This document shows, piece by piece, positions 1 through 9,155 of a stretch of 64,000 nt of DNA. Position 1 is the first letter of the stretch, and each line of letters opens with the position of its first letter. The position numbers and the translations under genes were made by a program. This stretch comes from Paracoccaceae bacterium (lineage in GTDB: Bacteria; Pseudomonadota; Alphaproteobacteria; Rhodobacterales; Rhodobacteraceae). Below the pieces are notes generated by a model that was not told the origin of the DNA, did not search any database, and saw only the letters and a list, made by a program, of their open reading frames with translations. The DNA is taken from the NCBI GenBank assembly GCA_009773055.1, contig WOUW01000016.1, forward strand, positions 1-64,000, given 5' to 3'.

Positions 1-81
1 TCGGGACGCAGGCGGTCGCGCAGAATCGCCAAACCTCTTTGTGTCGCTTAGCCGGGATTTCCAGCTCCGGCCCTGACGGTT
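1..81. other. Left-edge intergenic stretch
   Basis: This is non-coding sequence downstream of the methyltransferase gene that is read on the minus strand. On the minus strand a purine-rich AAAGAGG precedes a possible TTG start near position 30, so a further minus-strand gene could begin here and leave the window. That is only a weak hint. Confidence 0.3.
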
Positions 82-1062
82 TCATAGTCTGGCGCGCGCA
101 AACAACCCGATACAGTCGTATTTCCGGTCCGGTCTGGCAAAGGCCGACCGGGCGATCAGTGCCAGGTCACGACCGGCACTACGACGCGGCGTGTGTCTTG
201 CCGCACCGTTTTCCCTGAGCCTCTGATGGACCTGGTTCTCCCAGGCGCGCCACCCGGCGGAGAAGTGTCGCGTGTGCCCATGATGAACCTCGGCCACGAC
301 CTCAAGCCCCGCCTGCTCCATCAGCCGACGCAATGATCTGGCGGTGAAGAAATGCACATGACGCGGCACGTCCAGCATTTCGGAAATCTCACCGTAGATC
401 TGAAAATGCAGCGCCGCGCAGTTCGGCACCTCGCAGTAGAAGCCGCCCCCCGGCGCAAGCAGAGATCGCACATTGCGCAGGGCACGGCCCGGGTCGGCGC
501 AATGCTCCAGCACATGCGTCATCAGGATGACATCGAAGCTCTGCGCCGCGATCCCCGGCGGTATCGCCTCGGCCGTCCCCGCCTCGACCTTCACCCCGCG
601 CGCGGTTGCGACCTCGCGGGCCTTCGGGTCCGGCTCGACCCCGAACAGCGCCCGTCCCGGCGCGGCCAGGGTCGAGACGAAATCCCCCCCACCGCAGCCG
701 ATGTCCAGGATCCGCGCGGCATTGGGCTGCAACTCGGCCAGCCAGGCCGCATCCATCATCCGCCCCCGGTCGGTCAGATAGGCAAGCTTGACCAGCAATC
801 GGTCGATCAGGCCTGCAGGGACATCTGGGAAATGCGACTGACCGTGGGTGTAGTAGGCCGCCATATCATAGGCTTCGCCCACTTCTTTTGGGGTCATCGT
901 TCGTCGCATCAGCCCGACATCGCAGGCCCTGCACCAGACAAGTCGGCCAGAGTCGATCTTCCGCCCGGTCTTCACGTCGACCGGAATTTCCAGCCAAGGG
1001 TCCAAAGCATCCGCCCGCTTCCCGCAAAGCGGACACCGAGTCTCGGTGGCAGCTACGTCCAT
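82..1062 (-). CDS. Class I SAM-dependent methyltransferase with N-terminal zinc-ribbon-like cysteines
   Basis: The 326-residue protein is a probable methyltransferase acting on a sugar or other small molecule in surface-polysaccharide synthesis. Cysteine pairs at 10/13 and 44/47 look like a zinc ribbon. The SAM-binding glycine motif ILDIGCGGG lies at about 118-126, and a post-motif region contains HVLEHCADP. The fold resembles methyltransferase types 11/12 (family knowledge). It starts at an ATG and lies next to glycosyltransferases on the same strand, which supports a role in modifying a polysaccharide building block. The substrate cannot be told from the sequence. Confidence is high for the fold and low for the substrate. 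Confidence 0.85.
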   Translation of the reverse strand: MDVAATETRCPLCGKRADALDPWLEIPVDVKTGRKIDSGRLVWCRACDVGLMRRTMTPKEVGEAYDMAAYYTHGQSHFPDVPAGLIDRLLVKLAYLTDRGRMMDAAWLAELQPNAARILDIGCGGGDFVSTLAAPGRALFGVEPDPKAREVATARGVKVEAGTAEAIPPGIAAQSFDVILMTHVLEHCADPGRALRNVRSLLAPGGGFYCEVPNCAALHFQIYGEISEMLDVPRHVHFFTARSLRRLMEQAGLEVVAEVHHGHTRHFSAGWRAWENQVHQRLRENGAARHTPRRSAGRDLALIARSAFARPDRKYDCIGLFARARL

Positions 1063-1132
1063 GCCGAATCGTCCTGTGCCAAAGGAAAGAAATTGCTTGA
1101 GAAAAGGTAAGCAACCCTAGCACATAACCAAC

Positions 1133-2110
1133 TTACCGGCGGGAAACACTCCGTTTCCCAGCTAGACTAAGCAGCGCATGTCCAGTCAGATCGCGCAAGA
1201 AATACGGGGGTCCGCTCGATATCTTCGGCTGCACCAGCCGCCGCGCCCGCAGGATCAGCCCACCCGCCAGATGCGCCAGCGTCGCCGCCACCGCGCGCTT
1301 GGTGCCGCCCGATTTCCGGAAGTAGTGCCAGCGGCTGTCGAACCAGTAGCCCGGCGTCCGTTTCCAGGTCTTCATGCCTGTCGAGACCGACCCGATGTGC
1401 TCCACTCGGCTTTCCTTGACGAAATGCGTAGGCCATCCCGCCTCGGCCGCCCTGCGGCAAAGATCGGTCTCCTCGAAGTAGAGAAAGAATGTCTCGTCGA
1501 AGATGCCGACAGTGCGGACCACCTCTTCCCGCATCATTATGCTGGCACCCGCAAGCCAATCGACCGGCCCGGTCGCATCGGGCACCCCGATCGCCACCGC
1601 CTTGTGCCGCAGAAGCCGCGAGATCGGACCAGTCCGCGCCGCGCCCTCGAACTCGGACGCGACCGAGGGGAAGCGGAAACAGGTCACATGCGGCTCGCCA
1701 TCCGACCCGTAGATGTAACTTCCCGCAAAGCCGACCTTCGGGTGGCTTTCCAGATAGTCCAGCAACTGCCGGATCGCATCCGGGGCAGGAAAGGCGTCGG
1801 AATTCAGGATATAGACGTAGTCGGGCCGAACACCGCCCGGCAGCCCCAACCGGATGCCGACGTTGTTCCCCGCCCCGAAACCGCCATTGCGGCCCGATTG
1901 CACGACGCGAATCCGGGGGCGGTCCTGCAGGGCTGCGCTAATCTTCTCGAACGACCCGTCGCCGGAATCGTTGTCGACGACGACGATCCCGCCGGCGATG
2001 CCCTGCATTGCGATCTCGGCAGATTCCGCCGCCCGCAGGGTCATGTCAGCCGTGCGCCAGTTCAGCAGCACCGTCAGAACGGTGGGGCCCGAAACCTGAT
2101 CCATGGTCAT
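1133..2110 (-). CDS. Glycosyltransferase family 2
   Basis: This 325-residue GT-A type glycosyltransferase probably transfers a sugar from an activated donor onto a growing polysaccharide at the cytoplasmic face. The N-terminal part holds TVLLNWRTAD and the donor-binding VVVDNDSGDGS. YILNSDAF supplies the metal-binding acidic motif, and FDETFFLYFEETDLCRR matches the acceptor/catalytic region of rhamnosyltransferase-like GT2 enzymes. An ORF opens further upstream, but I chose the ATG at 2110. It overlaps the TGA of the preceding WecG-type gene (ATGA) and has GGAGG about 9 bases upstream. The two genes are therefore translationally coupled. Confidence 0.88.
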   Translation of the reverse strand: MTMDQVSGPTVLTVLLNWRTADMTLRAAESAEIAMQGIAGGIVVVDNDSGDGSFEKISAALQDRPRIRVVQSGRNGGFGAGNNVGIRLGLPGGVRPDYVYILNSDAFPAPDAIRQLLDYLESHPKVGFAGSYIYGSDGEPHVTCFRFPSVASEFEGAARTGPISRLLRHKAVAIGVPDATGPVDWLAGASIMMREEVVRTVGIFDETFFLYFEETDLCRRAAEAGWPTHFVKESRVEHIGSVSTGMKTWKRTPGYWFDSRWHYFRKSGGTKRAVAATLAHLAGGLILRARRLVQPKISSGPPYFLRDLTGHALLSLAGKRSVSRR

Positions 2111-2898
2111 TTCCCCTGTCCTCCGCTGCGAGTCTTCAGCGCCTGACCTGCCAGGGACGGCAGCACAAGCGCACAGTCCAGATAGCGCCGGGCAAGGCGC
2201 TTGGGGTTGCTCAGCATCCGCCACAGCCATTCCATCGCGATCTTTCGCACCCAGACCGGGGCCCGGGTCTGGTGCCCGGCAATGAAGTCCAGGCCCGCGC
2301 CAATCGACAGGAACCCAAGCTGCGGATGACGCGCAAAGCCCCGCGCGGCCAGGACTTCCTGCTTCGGTGCTCCAAGCGCCAACAGGCAGATCCGCGCACC
2401 CGAGGCCGCGACCTGATCCAGCATCGCATCCGCCGCCGGGCCGGTCGGATCAAATCCGTAAGGCGGCGCCACACAGGCCGCGACCACCAGCCCCGGATAG
2501 TCCGCCATCAGCCGGTCCGCCGCCGCGCGCAGGACGGGTTCGGTCGATCCCAGAAACGCCAGCGGCACCCCAAGGCGTGCCGCCAGTGTCGCCACCGGCG
2601 CGATCAGTTCCGACCCCGGCACCAGCGCTACATCGCTCCGACCGGCCAACCGCGACAGCCAGACGATCGGATTGCCATCCGCCACCACATGACTTTGCGC
2701 CTGATAAGCCGCGCGGAATGCAGGGTCACGGCGGAGCTTGACCACATGGTCCAGGTTCAGCGTCGCAATCGCAAAGCCCTGCCCCCGGGCCAGACGGGCT
2801 TCCACGTCCGCCAGCAATGCCGCCTCGGTCGGAAAATTGACCAGCGCCAGGGCGTCGAGCCGCGCCGCCCCAGAAACAGACCCACCTTCACGCAACAT
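2107..2898 (-). CDS. WecG/TagA/CpsF family glycosyltransferase
   Basis: This enzyme of about 263 residues belongs to the family that adds ManNAc(A) or glucose to lipid-linked sugar intermediates (WecG, TagA, CpsF). Family marks are the ATLNLDHVVKLRRDP segment, ADGNPIVWLSRLAG, and the C-terminal LALGAPKQEVLAA and SIGAGLDFIAG blocks, where G-x-PKQE is characteristic. I chose the ATG at 2898 because AAGGA lies 5-9 bases upstream. A longer ORF start at 2967 has no clear ribosome binding site. The gene precedes and overlaps the GT2 gene by 4 bases, so both are probably made from one mRNA for the same polysaccharide repeat unit. Confidence 0.9.
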   Translation of the reverse strand: MLREGGSVSGAARLDALALVNFPTEAALLADVEARLARGQGFAIATLNLDHVVKLRRDPAFRAAYQAQSHVVADGNPIVWLSRLAGRSDVALVPGSELIAPVATLAARLGVPLAFLGSTEPVLRAAADRLMADYPGLVVAACVAPPYGFDPTGPAADAMLDQVAASGARICLLALGAPKQEVLAARGFARHPQLGFLSIGAGLDFIAGHQTRAPVWVRKIAMEWLWRMLSNPKRLARRYLDCALVLPSLAGQALKTRSGGQGK

Positions 2899-3002
2899 CG
2901 AATTCCTTTGCCATCCTGTCGCCACAAGCCTCTGGCTTACGGTCCTGACTGACAGGCGATTGTCCATGCCCCGTCAAGCAGATAGTCTGGGTCATGTGAA
3001 GT

Positions 3003-3986
3003 TTGGCAGGGTTTTTCGTGACATTCGCGCAAGAGACATTCAGTCCGGGGAACGATGTTCGGCCCTCTGCAACATTGTTGCAGGTCTCGCTGACGATCAT
3101 CGTCCCGACCTTCCGGCGTGAGGGGTATCTGCCCAAGCTCTTTGCCGCCGTCGCCGCCGAACGGGCCTCGATTCCCGAAGCGGTGGACCTCGTGCTGGTC
3201 GACAATTCGCCCGAAGCTTCGGCCAAGACCGCGGCCAGCACCGCCCCCGATTTTGTCCGCTACGTCCATGAACCCCGGACCGGCGTAGCCCAGGCTCGCA
3301 ACCGCGGCGTTGCCGAAGCGCAGGGCAGCCACGTGATCTTCCTCGACGACGACGAAACCCCCGCTCCGGGCTGGCTGGGCGCCTTTGCCGCCGCGGCCCG
3401 GGCCGGTGCGAAAGCCGCCTTCGGGGCGGTCGAGCCTGTGTTTGAAACCGAACCGCCCGCCGCCCTGCGCGCGCCCCTCGACCGCATCTTCAGCCGCCGT
3501 CTGGCCGCCCCGCCTGGGTCCGAGGTCCAGCACCTTCGGGCCTATCTCGGCTCGGGTAATTCCATGTTTGCGCGTGACACCCTTGCCCTCGTCTCTCCAC
3601 CTTTCGACACCGCGTTCGATCAGGGCGGCGAGGATGTCTGGCTTTTCCGGCATCTGGTCGAAGATCACCAGATCCCGATGCTCTGGTGCCCGTCTGCGCT
3701 GGTCCACGAAATCGTCCCGCGCCACCGCGCCAGCCTTGCCTTCCTCCGCGCCCGCCGGTTCAGCGATGGCCAACTTCGCTCACTCGTCGAAAGCGGACAG
3801 GGCGGCTTGCGTGGGGCCGCGCGGGTCGCCCTCTGGATGGCGGTAGGGGCGGCACAGCTTGGCGGTCACGGGCTTGCCGCCCTCGTGACCCGCCCCTTCT
3901 CGCCCGAAAGGTCGACCCGGCATTATCTGGCGGCTGTCGGTGGGGCCGGAAAGCTTTTCTGGTGGCAGCGCAGGCTTCGTCGGTAG
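3003..3986 (+). CDS. Glycosyltransferase family 2
   Basis: This GT-A glycosyltransferase has up to 327 residues. SLTIIVPTFRREGYL starts the nucleotide-sugar fold, VDLVLVDNSPEAS follows, and VIFLDDDETPAPGW supplies the DDD metal/donor motif. FDQGGEDVWLF resembles the ED catalytic-base region. The start is uncertain. No ATG lies in frame upstream of the fold, so a TTG at 3003 or at 3075/3078 must be used. The gene is divergent from the wecG-type gene and lies 9 bp upstream of a broken GT4 gene on the same strand. The acceptor is unknown. Confidence 0.82.
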   Translation: MAGFFVTFAQETFSPGNDVRPSATLLQVSLTIIVPTFRREGYLPKLFAAVAAERASIPEAVDLVLVDNSPEASAKTAASTAPDFVRYVHEPRTGVAQARNRGVAEAQGSHVIFLDDDETPAPGWLGAFAAAARAGAKAAFGAVEPVFETEPPAALRAPLDRIFSRRLAAPPGSEVQHLRAYLGSGNSMFARDTLALVSPPFDTAFDQGGEDVWLFRHLVEDHQIPMLWCPSALVHEIVPRHRASLAFLRARRFSDGQLRSLVESGQGGLRGAARVALWMAVGAAQLGGHGLAALVTRPFSPERSTRHYLAAVGGAGKLFWWQRRLRR

Positions 3987-3995
3987 GACCCCGGA

Positions 3996-5157
3996 ATGAC
4001 CCAAGACACCAACGCCCGCCCGGTGGCCTATCTGACCGGCGACTACCCCAAGGTCTCGCATACCTTCATCCTGCGCGAGGTTCAGGCCGTCCGCGCCGCC
4101 GGCGTGCCCGTGATCACCTGCTCGATCCGCCAGCCCCCGGCCTCGGAATTCAAGGGCCGCGAGGAGCAGGAGGCCCGCGCCGAAACCTTCTATGTCATCG
4201 CCGCCGCAAAACACCCGGTGCGGCTTCTTAAAGCCCACGGCCGCGCCCTGGTCCGCAGTCCGGGTACCTGGCTGTCGACCCTCACCCTTGCGATCCGGAT
4301 GCGCTCACCCGGGCTCAAGGCCTTCTTCTGGCAGCTCTTCTACTTCCTCGAAGCCGGGGTCCTGTCCGATCACCTTCGCCGCAACAACGTGCGCCACCTG
4401 CACAATCACTTCGGCAATTCCAGCTGTTCGGTTGCCATCCTTGCCGCGAAACTCGCAGGGATCCCCTTCAGCTTCACCGAACACGGCCCCGCGATCTTCT
4501 TCGAGGTCGACCGCTGGTCCCTGCCGGAAAAGATCGCCCGCGCGCAGTTCGTTGTGGCCATCACCCACTTCTGCCGGTCGCAGCTGATGCTCTTCTCGGA
4601 CCCCGTCCATTGGCCAAAGATCGCCATCGTCCATTGCGGCCTCGACCCCGCGCTCTACCGGCGCGAGGCCCCCACGTTCGGCAAACGCGTGGCCTTCGTC
4701 GGCCGCCTTGACCCGGTGAAAGGCGCGCTCCTCCTGATCGAGGCGATGGCAGGCGCTTGGCATATCGAACGCCGTCCACTTCGCGGGCTTCATGACCCAG
4801 CCGCAAGTCGCTGATCTCCTTGCCAACTCCGACATGCTGGTCCTGCCCTCCTTCGCCGAGGGCCTGCCAGTGGTCTATATGGAGGCGCTGGCCAGCCGCA
4901 TTCCTGTCGTCGCCTCGCGGGTCGCGGGCGTGCAGGAACTGGTCGAGGATGGCGTGACCGGCTTCACCGTGCCGCCGGGTGATGTGGCAACGCTCGCCGA
5001 CCGCATGTCCCGTCTCATGGCCAACCCCGAGCTTTCCGCCCGCATGGGCGAGGCTGGTCGCAAGGCGGTCGAACGCGAACATGACATCGCTCGTGAAGGG
5101 GCATGGCTTGCGGAGCTTTTTCGCAGCGGTGGTCCCGAGGGAAAGCTGCGGCCCTGA
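3996..5157 (+). pseudogene. Glycosyltransferase family 4, broken by an out-of-frame deletion near 4750
   Basis: The first part (3996 to about 4752) encodes a GT4 N-domain and the start of the C-domain, ending in VAFVGRLDPVKGALLLIEAMA. The rest of the C-domain continues in another frame: ALGISNAVHFAGF, then LVLPSFAEGLPVVYMEALA, up to the stop at 5157. About 30 residues that normally lie between these blocks in GT4 enzymes (the LTLVGDGP region) are missing. The total span is 1162 bp, which is 1 modulo 3. The upstream frame instead runs into a nonsense tail ending at 4814. It was probably a retaining glycosyltransferase of the polysaccharide pathway. Either the gene is dead or the assembly lost a short segment. 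Confidence 0.8.
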
Positions 5158-5160
5158 CCC

Positions 5161-6132
5161 CTACTTGTATTCGATCAGCCGCGCCTGCCGCCGCCGCAGC
5201 CGGTTCAGCCAGTATTGCAAGACGCCCAGGGCCTCGGGCACTTTCGCCAGTGTCATGAACACAGCGCGTTCCATACCGTAGCGGCGGCTTAGCCGCAGGA
5301 TCTGCAGCGGATACAGCAGGAAAAGCAGCAGTGACCACGGGCTGACCAGCGCGCCAAGGATTGCCACCACCGGCAGAACCGCCCCCCACAGAACAGCCCG
5401 CCGTGTCTCGGCAACCCAGTGGCGTTCCGGCGGGGCACCGTGCAGAGCAGCCCCTTCCGCAAAGGCATGGCCGCCGCGCCGCGTGCGCTTCCACCACTGG
5501 CCGATCCGCGTCATCGCCGCGTCATGCAGCGTCATTTCCTGGTCGATCCGCCAGACCTGCCACCCCGCAGCCCGCAAACGCACGCACAACTCGGGTTCCT
5601 CGCCCGCAATCAGCGTCGGGTCATAGCCCCCGACTACCTGCACTGCCGTCACCCGCATCAAGGCATCGCCGCCGCAGGCCTTGGCCGGACCGACCGGAGT
5701 GTCCCATTCCGCGTCGCACAGCCGGTTCCAGATCGATGCCTCGGGTCGGATCTCCCGCCGTCGCCCGCAGACGACCCCCACCAAGGGATGCTCGGACAGA
5801 AACGTCTTGGCCGCTGGCAGCCACCCCGGCTGCAACACGCAATCGCCATCAACGAATTGCACGAACTCCGGCGCGCCTAGCTCGACCAGCCGGGCCAGTC
5901 CTGCGTTCCGCGCCCGCGCTGCGGTGAATGCCAGAGACATGTCCAAATCCACCACCTCGGCCCCGGCGGCACGGGCCGCAGCCACGCTGCCGTCGGTCGA
6001 CCCGGAATCGACATAGACAAGCGGTCGCACATCGGACGGAAAAGACGCAAGGCAAGCCACCAGACGCGCGCCCTCGTTGCGCCCGATGATGACCGCGCCC
6101 ACCGCGCCGGAAACACGCAAACGGTCGGTCAC
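5161..6132 (-). CDS. Glycosyltransferase family 2 with C-terminal membrane segments
   Basis: This GT2 enzyme of about 323 residues begins AVGAVIIGRNEGARL, then has LVYVDSGSTDGS and VQFVDGDCVL (DGD metal motif). PTLIAGEEPELCVRLRAAGW is the acceptor-side motif, and WKRTRRGGHAF resembles the QxxRW-like region of processive enzymes. A hydrophobic stretch near the C-terminus (AVLPVVAILGALVSPWSLLL) suggests one or two membrane helices. The GTG at 6132 is preferred because translation from an upstream TTG gives a non-homologous-looking leader. No strong ribosome binding site is visible. It is convergent with the broken GT4 gene and divergent from the Wzy-like gene. Confidence 0.82.
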   Translation of the reverse strand: MTDRLRVSGAVGAVIIGRNEGARLVACLASFPSDVRPLVYVDSGSTDGSVAAARAAGAEVVDLDMSLAFTAARARNAGLARLVELGAPEFVQFVDGDCVLQPGWLPAAKTFLSEHPLVGVVCGRRREIRPEASIWNRLCDAEWDTPVGPAKACGGDALMRVTAVQVVGGYDPTLIAGEEPELCVRLRAAGWQVWRIDQEMTLHDAAMTRIGQWWKRTRRGGHAFAEGAALHGAPPERHWVAETRRAVLWGAVLPVVAILGALVSPWSLLLFLLYPLQILRLSRRYGMERAVFMTLAKVPEALGVLQYWLNRLRRRQARLIEYK

Positions 6133-6312
6133 GCCGGGACTATGGGGCCACTGGATCTCATGCCGCAACAATGCACAAAACGGCAAGCCTTCCAAGGCCC
6201 GCGAGACACGGAGATTCTACCTTTCCGCCCCCGCAAGCGACGACTTGCCATTTTCCTTGCGCCTCAGACCGGCTAAAAGGAAAGTCAGTGATCGGCGTCC
6301 GGACGGGACTTT

Positions 6313-7824
6313 ATGCCAAACATCTTTGCCTATCTGGTCCTGCTCAGCTCGCCGATTGCCGCCGTCGTGCTGTTTCGCGTCCTGACTTTGGAACGCGCTC
6401 TGGTCTGGACCATCATCGGTGGTCATCTCTTCCTCCCGTCCAGCACCTTCATCAAGTTTCCGATGATTCCCACCATCGACCGCGCGCTCATCCCGGCTGT
6501 TTCTGCCTTCGTGATGTGCATGCTGATCGCGCCGCGAATGACCCTGTCCTTCGACGGCTTTTCCAGGACCGGTCGTCAGGTGCTTTACATCCTGTTCACG
6601 CTTGTCATCGTCACCCCGGTCCTGACCGTGATGTATAACACCGAGCCGATCATTGACGGGCGCATCGTCCTGCGCGGCCTTCGGCTATACGATGCCTGGG
6701 GTCTGATTTCGATGATCCTCGTGGCGATGATCCCGCTCTGGCTTGGCATTCGCTATCTGAACACGCCCACCGGCCACCGCGCGCTGTTGGAGATCGTCGC
6801 CATCGGCGGTCTTGTCTATTCACTTCCCGCCCTGGTGGAAATCCGGCTCTCGCCGCAGCTGCACACCTGGGTCTACGGCTTCTTTCCCTCGGACTTTGTC
6901 CAGCATGTCCGGGCGGGCGGATTCCGCCCAACGGTCTTCCTCAACCACGGCCTGATGCTGGGGATCTACTTCTGCATGTCGATCATCTCTGCCACCGTCC
7001 TCTATCGCGAGGCCAGACGCGAGGGGCGCGTCGCCTTTGGCTGGCTTGCCGCCGCCGCCTGGATGACTGTGGTCCTTTTCCTGGCAAAAAGCTTGGGCGC
7101 GCTGATCCTCGCCGTCGTCTTCGCCGGATGCGTCCTTCTGTTCGGACGGCGGGTGCAAGTGTGGCTGGGGGTGGTCGTTGCCGTCATCGTGATTCTCTAC
7201 CCGATGCTGCGCGGGGCGGGCTGGATTCCGGTCGATACCGCGTACAACCTAGCCCTCATGGTCAGCGAGGACCGGGCGGCCTCGCTCAAGTTCCGCCTCG
7301 ACAACGAGGATGCACTTCTGGAAAAAGCGAACCTCAAACCCGTCGCGGGCTGGGGCAGCTGGGGGCGGAACTCGCTTTACGACCCGGAAACCGGCGACAT
7401 GACCAGCATCACCGACGGGATCTGGCTGATCTACATCGGGGTCTATGGCTGGCTTGGCTACATTGGTCGCTTCGGGCTTCTGACCGCGCCGATCGTGCTT
7501 TACGCCATGCGGCGCAGGTCCTTCGGGCCCTCCTACATCACGCCCGGCCTGATCATGGTGCTGTCGGCGCTGCTCATCGACCTTCTGCCCAATGCCGGGC
7601 TCGTCAACTATCTCTGGCTGATGGCCGGGGCGATTGCGGGCATCGTTGTCTGGCGTCCTGCTGCCACAACCGGTGCAACCGGTGCAACCGAGGAGGGGAC
7701 CGCCTCAAACGGGGTGGAACTGGCACTTCCCGGTGGCCTGCGCGCAAGTTGGCTGATGTCCGAGGAAACCACCGCACCCGAGACGCGCGCGGCCCGGCCC
7801 GAGCATCGGGGCCGCCGGCGATGA
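6313..7824 (+). CDS. O-antigen ligase/polymerase-like multi-spanning membrane protein
   Basis: This 503-residue protein is almost wholly hydrophobic, with about ten to twelve predicted membrane segments from FAYLVLLSSPIAAVVLF to GAIAGIVVWRP and a hydrophilic C-terminal tail of about 60 residues. A larger loop around residues 175-230 contains FFPSDFVQHVRAGGFRPTVFLNHG, in the position of the periplasmic loop of Wzy/WaaL proteins. Its place between glycosyltransferases and its ATGA overlap with the next GT4 gene support a polymerase or ligase for the polysaccharide repeat unit. Wzy-type proteins are poorly conserved, so the exact role is inferred. Confidence 0.75.
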   Translation: MPNIFAYLVLLSSPIAAVVLFRVLTLERALVWTIIGGHLFLPSSTFIKFPMIPTIDRALIPAVSAFVMCMLIAPRMTLSFDGFSRTGRQVLYILFTLVIVTPVLTVMYNTEPIIDGRIVLRGLRLYDAWGLISMILVAMIPLWLGIRYLNTPTGHRALLEIVAIGGLVYSLPALVEIRLSPQLHTWVYGFFPSDFVQHVRAGGFRPTVFLNHGLMLGIYFCMSIISATVLYREARREGRVAFGWLAAAAWMTVVLFLAKSLGALILAVVFAGCVLLFGRRVQVWLGVVVAVIVILYPMLRGAGWIPVDTAYNLALMVSEDRAASLKFRLDNEDALLEKANLKPVAGWGSWGRNSLYDPETGDMTSITDGIWLIYIGVYGWLGYIGRFGLLTAPIVLYAMRRRSFGPSYITPGLIMVLSALLIDLLPNAGLVNYLWLMAGAIAGIVVWRPAATTGATGATEEGTASNGVELALPGGLRASWLMSEETTAPETRAARPEHRGRRR

Positions 7825-9053
7825 AATCTTTTACGGCGCCGAACGCGGCGGAAGCGGCGGTGGCACCCTTGCGGATCGGTTTGGTGACCCCGGCCTGGCC
7901 TGGCACCGCAACGGCGAACGGCATCGCGTCGGCCGTGGCGCATCTGGCAACAGGCCTGACCGCCATAGGACATGACGTCACGATCATCGCCCACTGGGTC
8001 GACGCGCCCCATGACGATCCACGCGTCATCGTGCTCGACGATCAGCCGGTGCCACTTGTCGGCAGACTTTTGTTCCGTCTGTTCCCGGACCGGGTAATCC
8101 GCCGCGCGATTATCGCACGCTTTATCAAGGCCACTCGGGCAGCCATCGACCGCCACGGCATCGAAGTCCTTCTGATGGAGGAGACCTTCGGCTGGGCCGG
8201 AGAGATTCGTCGGGCAGTGCCGATTCCCGTGGTCGCGACCCTGCACGGCCCGCACTGGCTGCACCGCGCGATCCCGGGACGGCCCCGGCGCGGCCCGGAT
8301 GCCCGCCGCGAGAACTGGGAGGCCGCGGGCCTCCACCGCATCGACGGCCTGATCGCCCCCTCGCGCTCGGTGCAGGATCAGACCGGGGTGGAATGGGGCC
8401 TGCCGAACCTTCCCACCACCGTCATTGGCAACCCCGTCAGCCTCGACAGGTCCGCACCGCCTGCAGCCAGGCTGACCGTGCCGCATCTGCTTTTCGTTGG
8501 TCGCTTCGACCGGATCAAGGGCGGCGACCTTGTCCTTGACGCCTTCACCCGCATCGCGGATCGGCACCCCGACTGCCGCCTCACATTCGTCGGCCCGGAT
8601 GGCGGAATTGCCCAACCTGACGGTTCGTCCTTGCACCTGGCCGAGGCGATTGCCCGCCTGCCCGCGCCCACCCGTGACCGGATCGAGATTCTTGGTCGCA
8701 AATCGCGGGCCGAGGTTGCGGCGCTTCGCAGCACCCATCCGATCACGCTCATCGCCTCGCGCTATGAAACCTTCGGCGTCGCGCTGATCGAAGCCATGGC
8801 AGCAGGCTCCGCCATCGTCAGCGCTCGCGTCGGTGGCTGTGCCGAAGTGCTCCGCGACGGCGAGACCGGTTTTCTGGTCCCGACTGAAGATGCGAAAGCT
8901 CTGGCCGACGCCTGCCTGCGGCTTCTGGGCGATCCGGACCTGACCCTGCAGTTTGGAAGGGCCGCGCAGGCCGATGTCGCGGCCCGCTTCTCGCCCGAAA
9001 TCATCGCACGCGAGGTCGTCGCCTTCCTCGCGCCGATCTGCAGAAAGCGCTAG
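7821..9053 (+). CDS. Glycosyltransferase family 4
   Basis: This 410-residue GT-B retaining glycosyltransferase starts at the ATG that overlaps the preceding stop codon (ATGA). The N-domain has RIGLVTPAWPGTATANGIASAVAHLATGL, and TLHGPHWLHRAIPG precedes the linker. The C-domain begins LLFVGRFDRIKGGDLVLDAF, followed by LTFVGPDGG and the donor-binding ITLIASRYETFGVALIEAMAAGSAIV (E-x7-E motif). This protein is a useful intact comparison for the broken GT4 gene at 3996-5157. Coupling to the Wzy-like gene suggests one biosynthetic unit. Confidence 0.9.
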   Translation: MKSFTAPNAAEAAVAPLRIGLVTPAWPGTATANGIASAVAHLATGLTAIGHDVTIIAHWVDAPHDDPRVIVLDDQPVPLVGRLLFRLFPDRVIRRAIIARFIKATRAAIDRHGIEVLLMEETFGWAGEIRRAVPIPVVATLHGPHWLHRAIPGRPRRGPDARRENWEAAGLHRIDGLIAPSRSVQDQTGVEWGLPNLPTTVIGNPVSLDRSAPPAARLTVPHLLFVGRFDRIKGGDLVLDAFTRIADRHPDCRLTFVGPDGGIAQPDGSSLHLAEAIARLPAPTRDRIEILGRKSRAEVAALRSTHPITLIASRYETFGVALIEAMAAGSAIVSARVGGCAEVLRDGETGFLVPTEDAKALADACLRLLGDPDLTLQFGRAAQADVAARFSPEIIAREVVAFLAPICRKR

Positions 9054-9155
9054 AGGCTGTCCGACAAAAGTGGACTCCGGTTTTGACGAAAGATCGGCGA
9101 CCCTAAGGAAGCTAGAGCCTGTCTGACGCTTCTATCTGCGTCAGACAGGCTCTAG
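9051..9155. terminator. 18-bp perfect inverted repeat between convergent genes, plus a degenerate upstream copy
   Basis: CTAGAGCCTGTCTGACGC (9112-9129) is followed by an 8-nt loop and its exact reverse complement (9138-9155). The right arm contains the TAG stop of the minus-strand oxygenase gene. A related TAGAGGCTGTCCGAC begins at 9051, at the stop codon of the plus-strand GT4 gene. It probably works as a bidirectional terminator. The repeated TAGAG-CTGTC motif could also be a trace of a mobile element end. Confidence 0.6.

Noticed and set aside
7128-7820. Upstream extension of the GT4 frame inside the Wzy-like gene
   Set aside because: The segment is out of frame with the Wzy-like protein and reads as shadow sequence. 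The GT4 fold starts at the ATG at 7821, which overlaps the Wzy stop.
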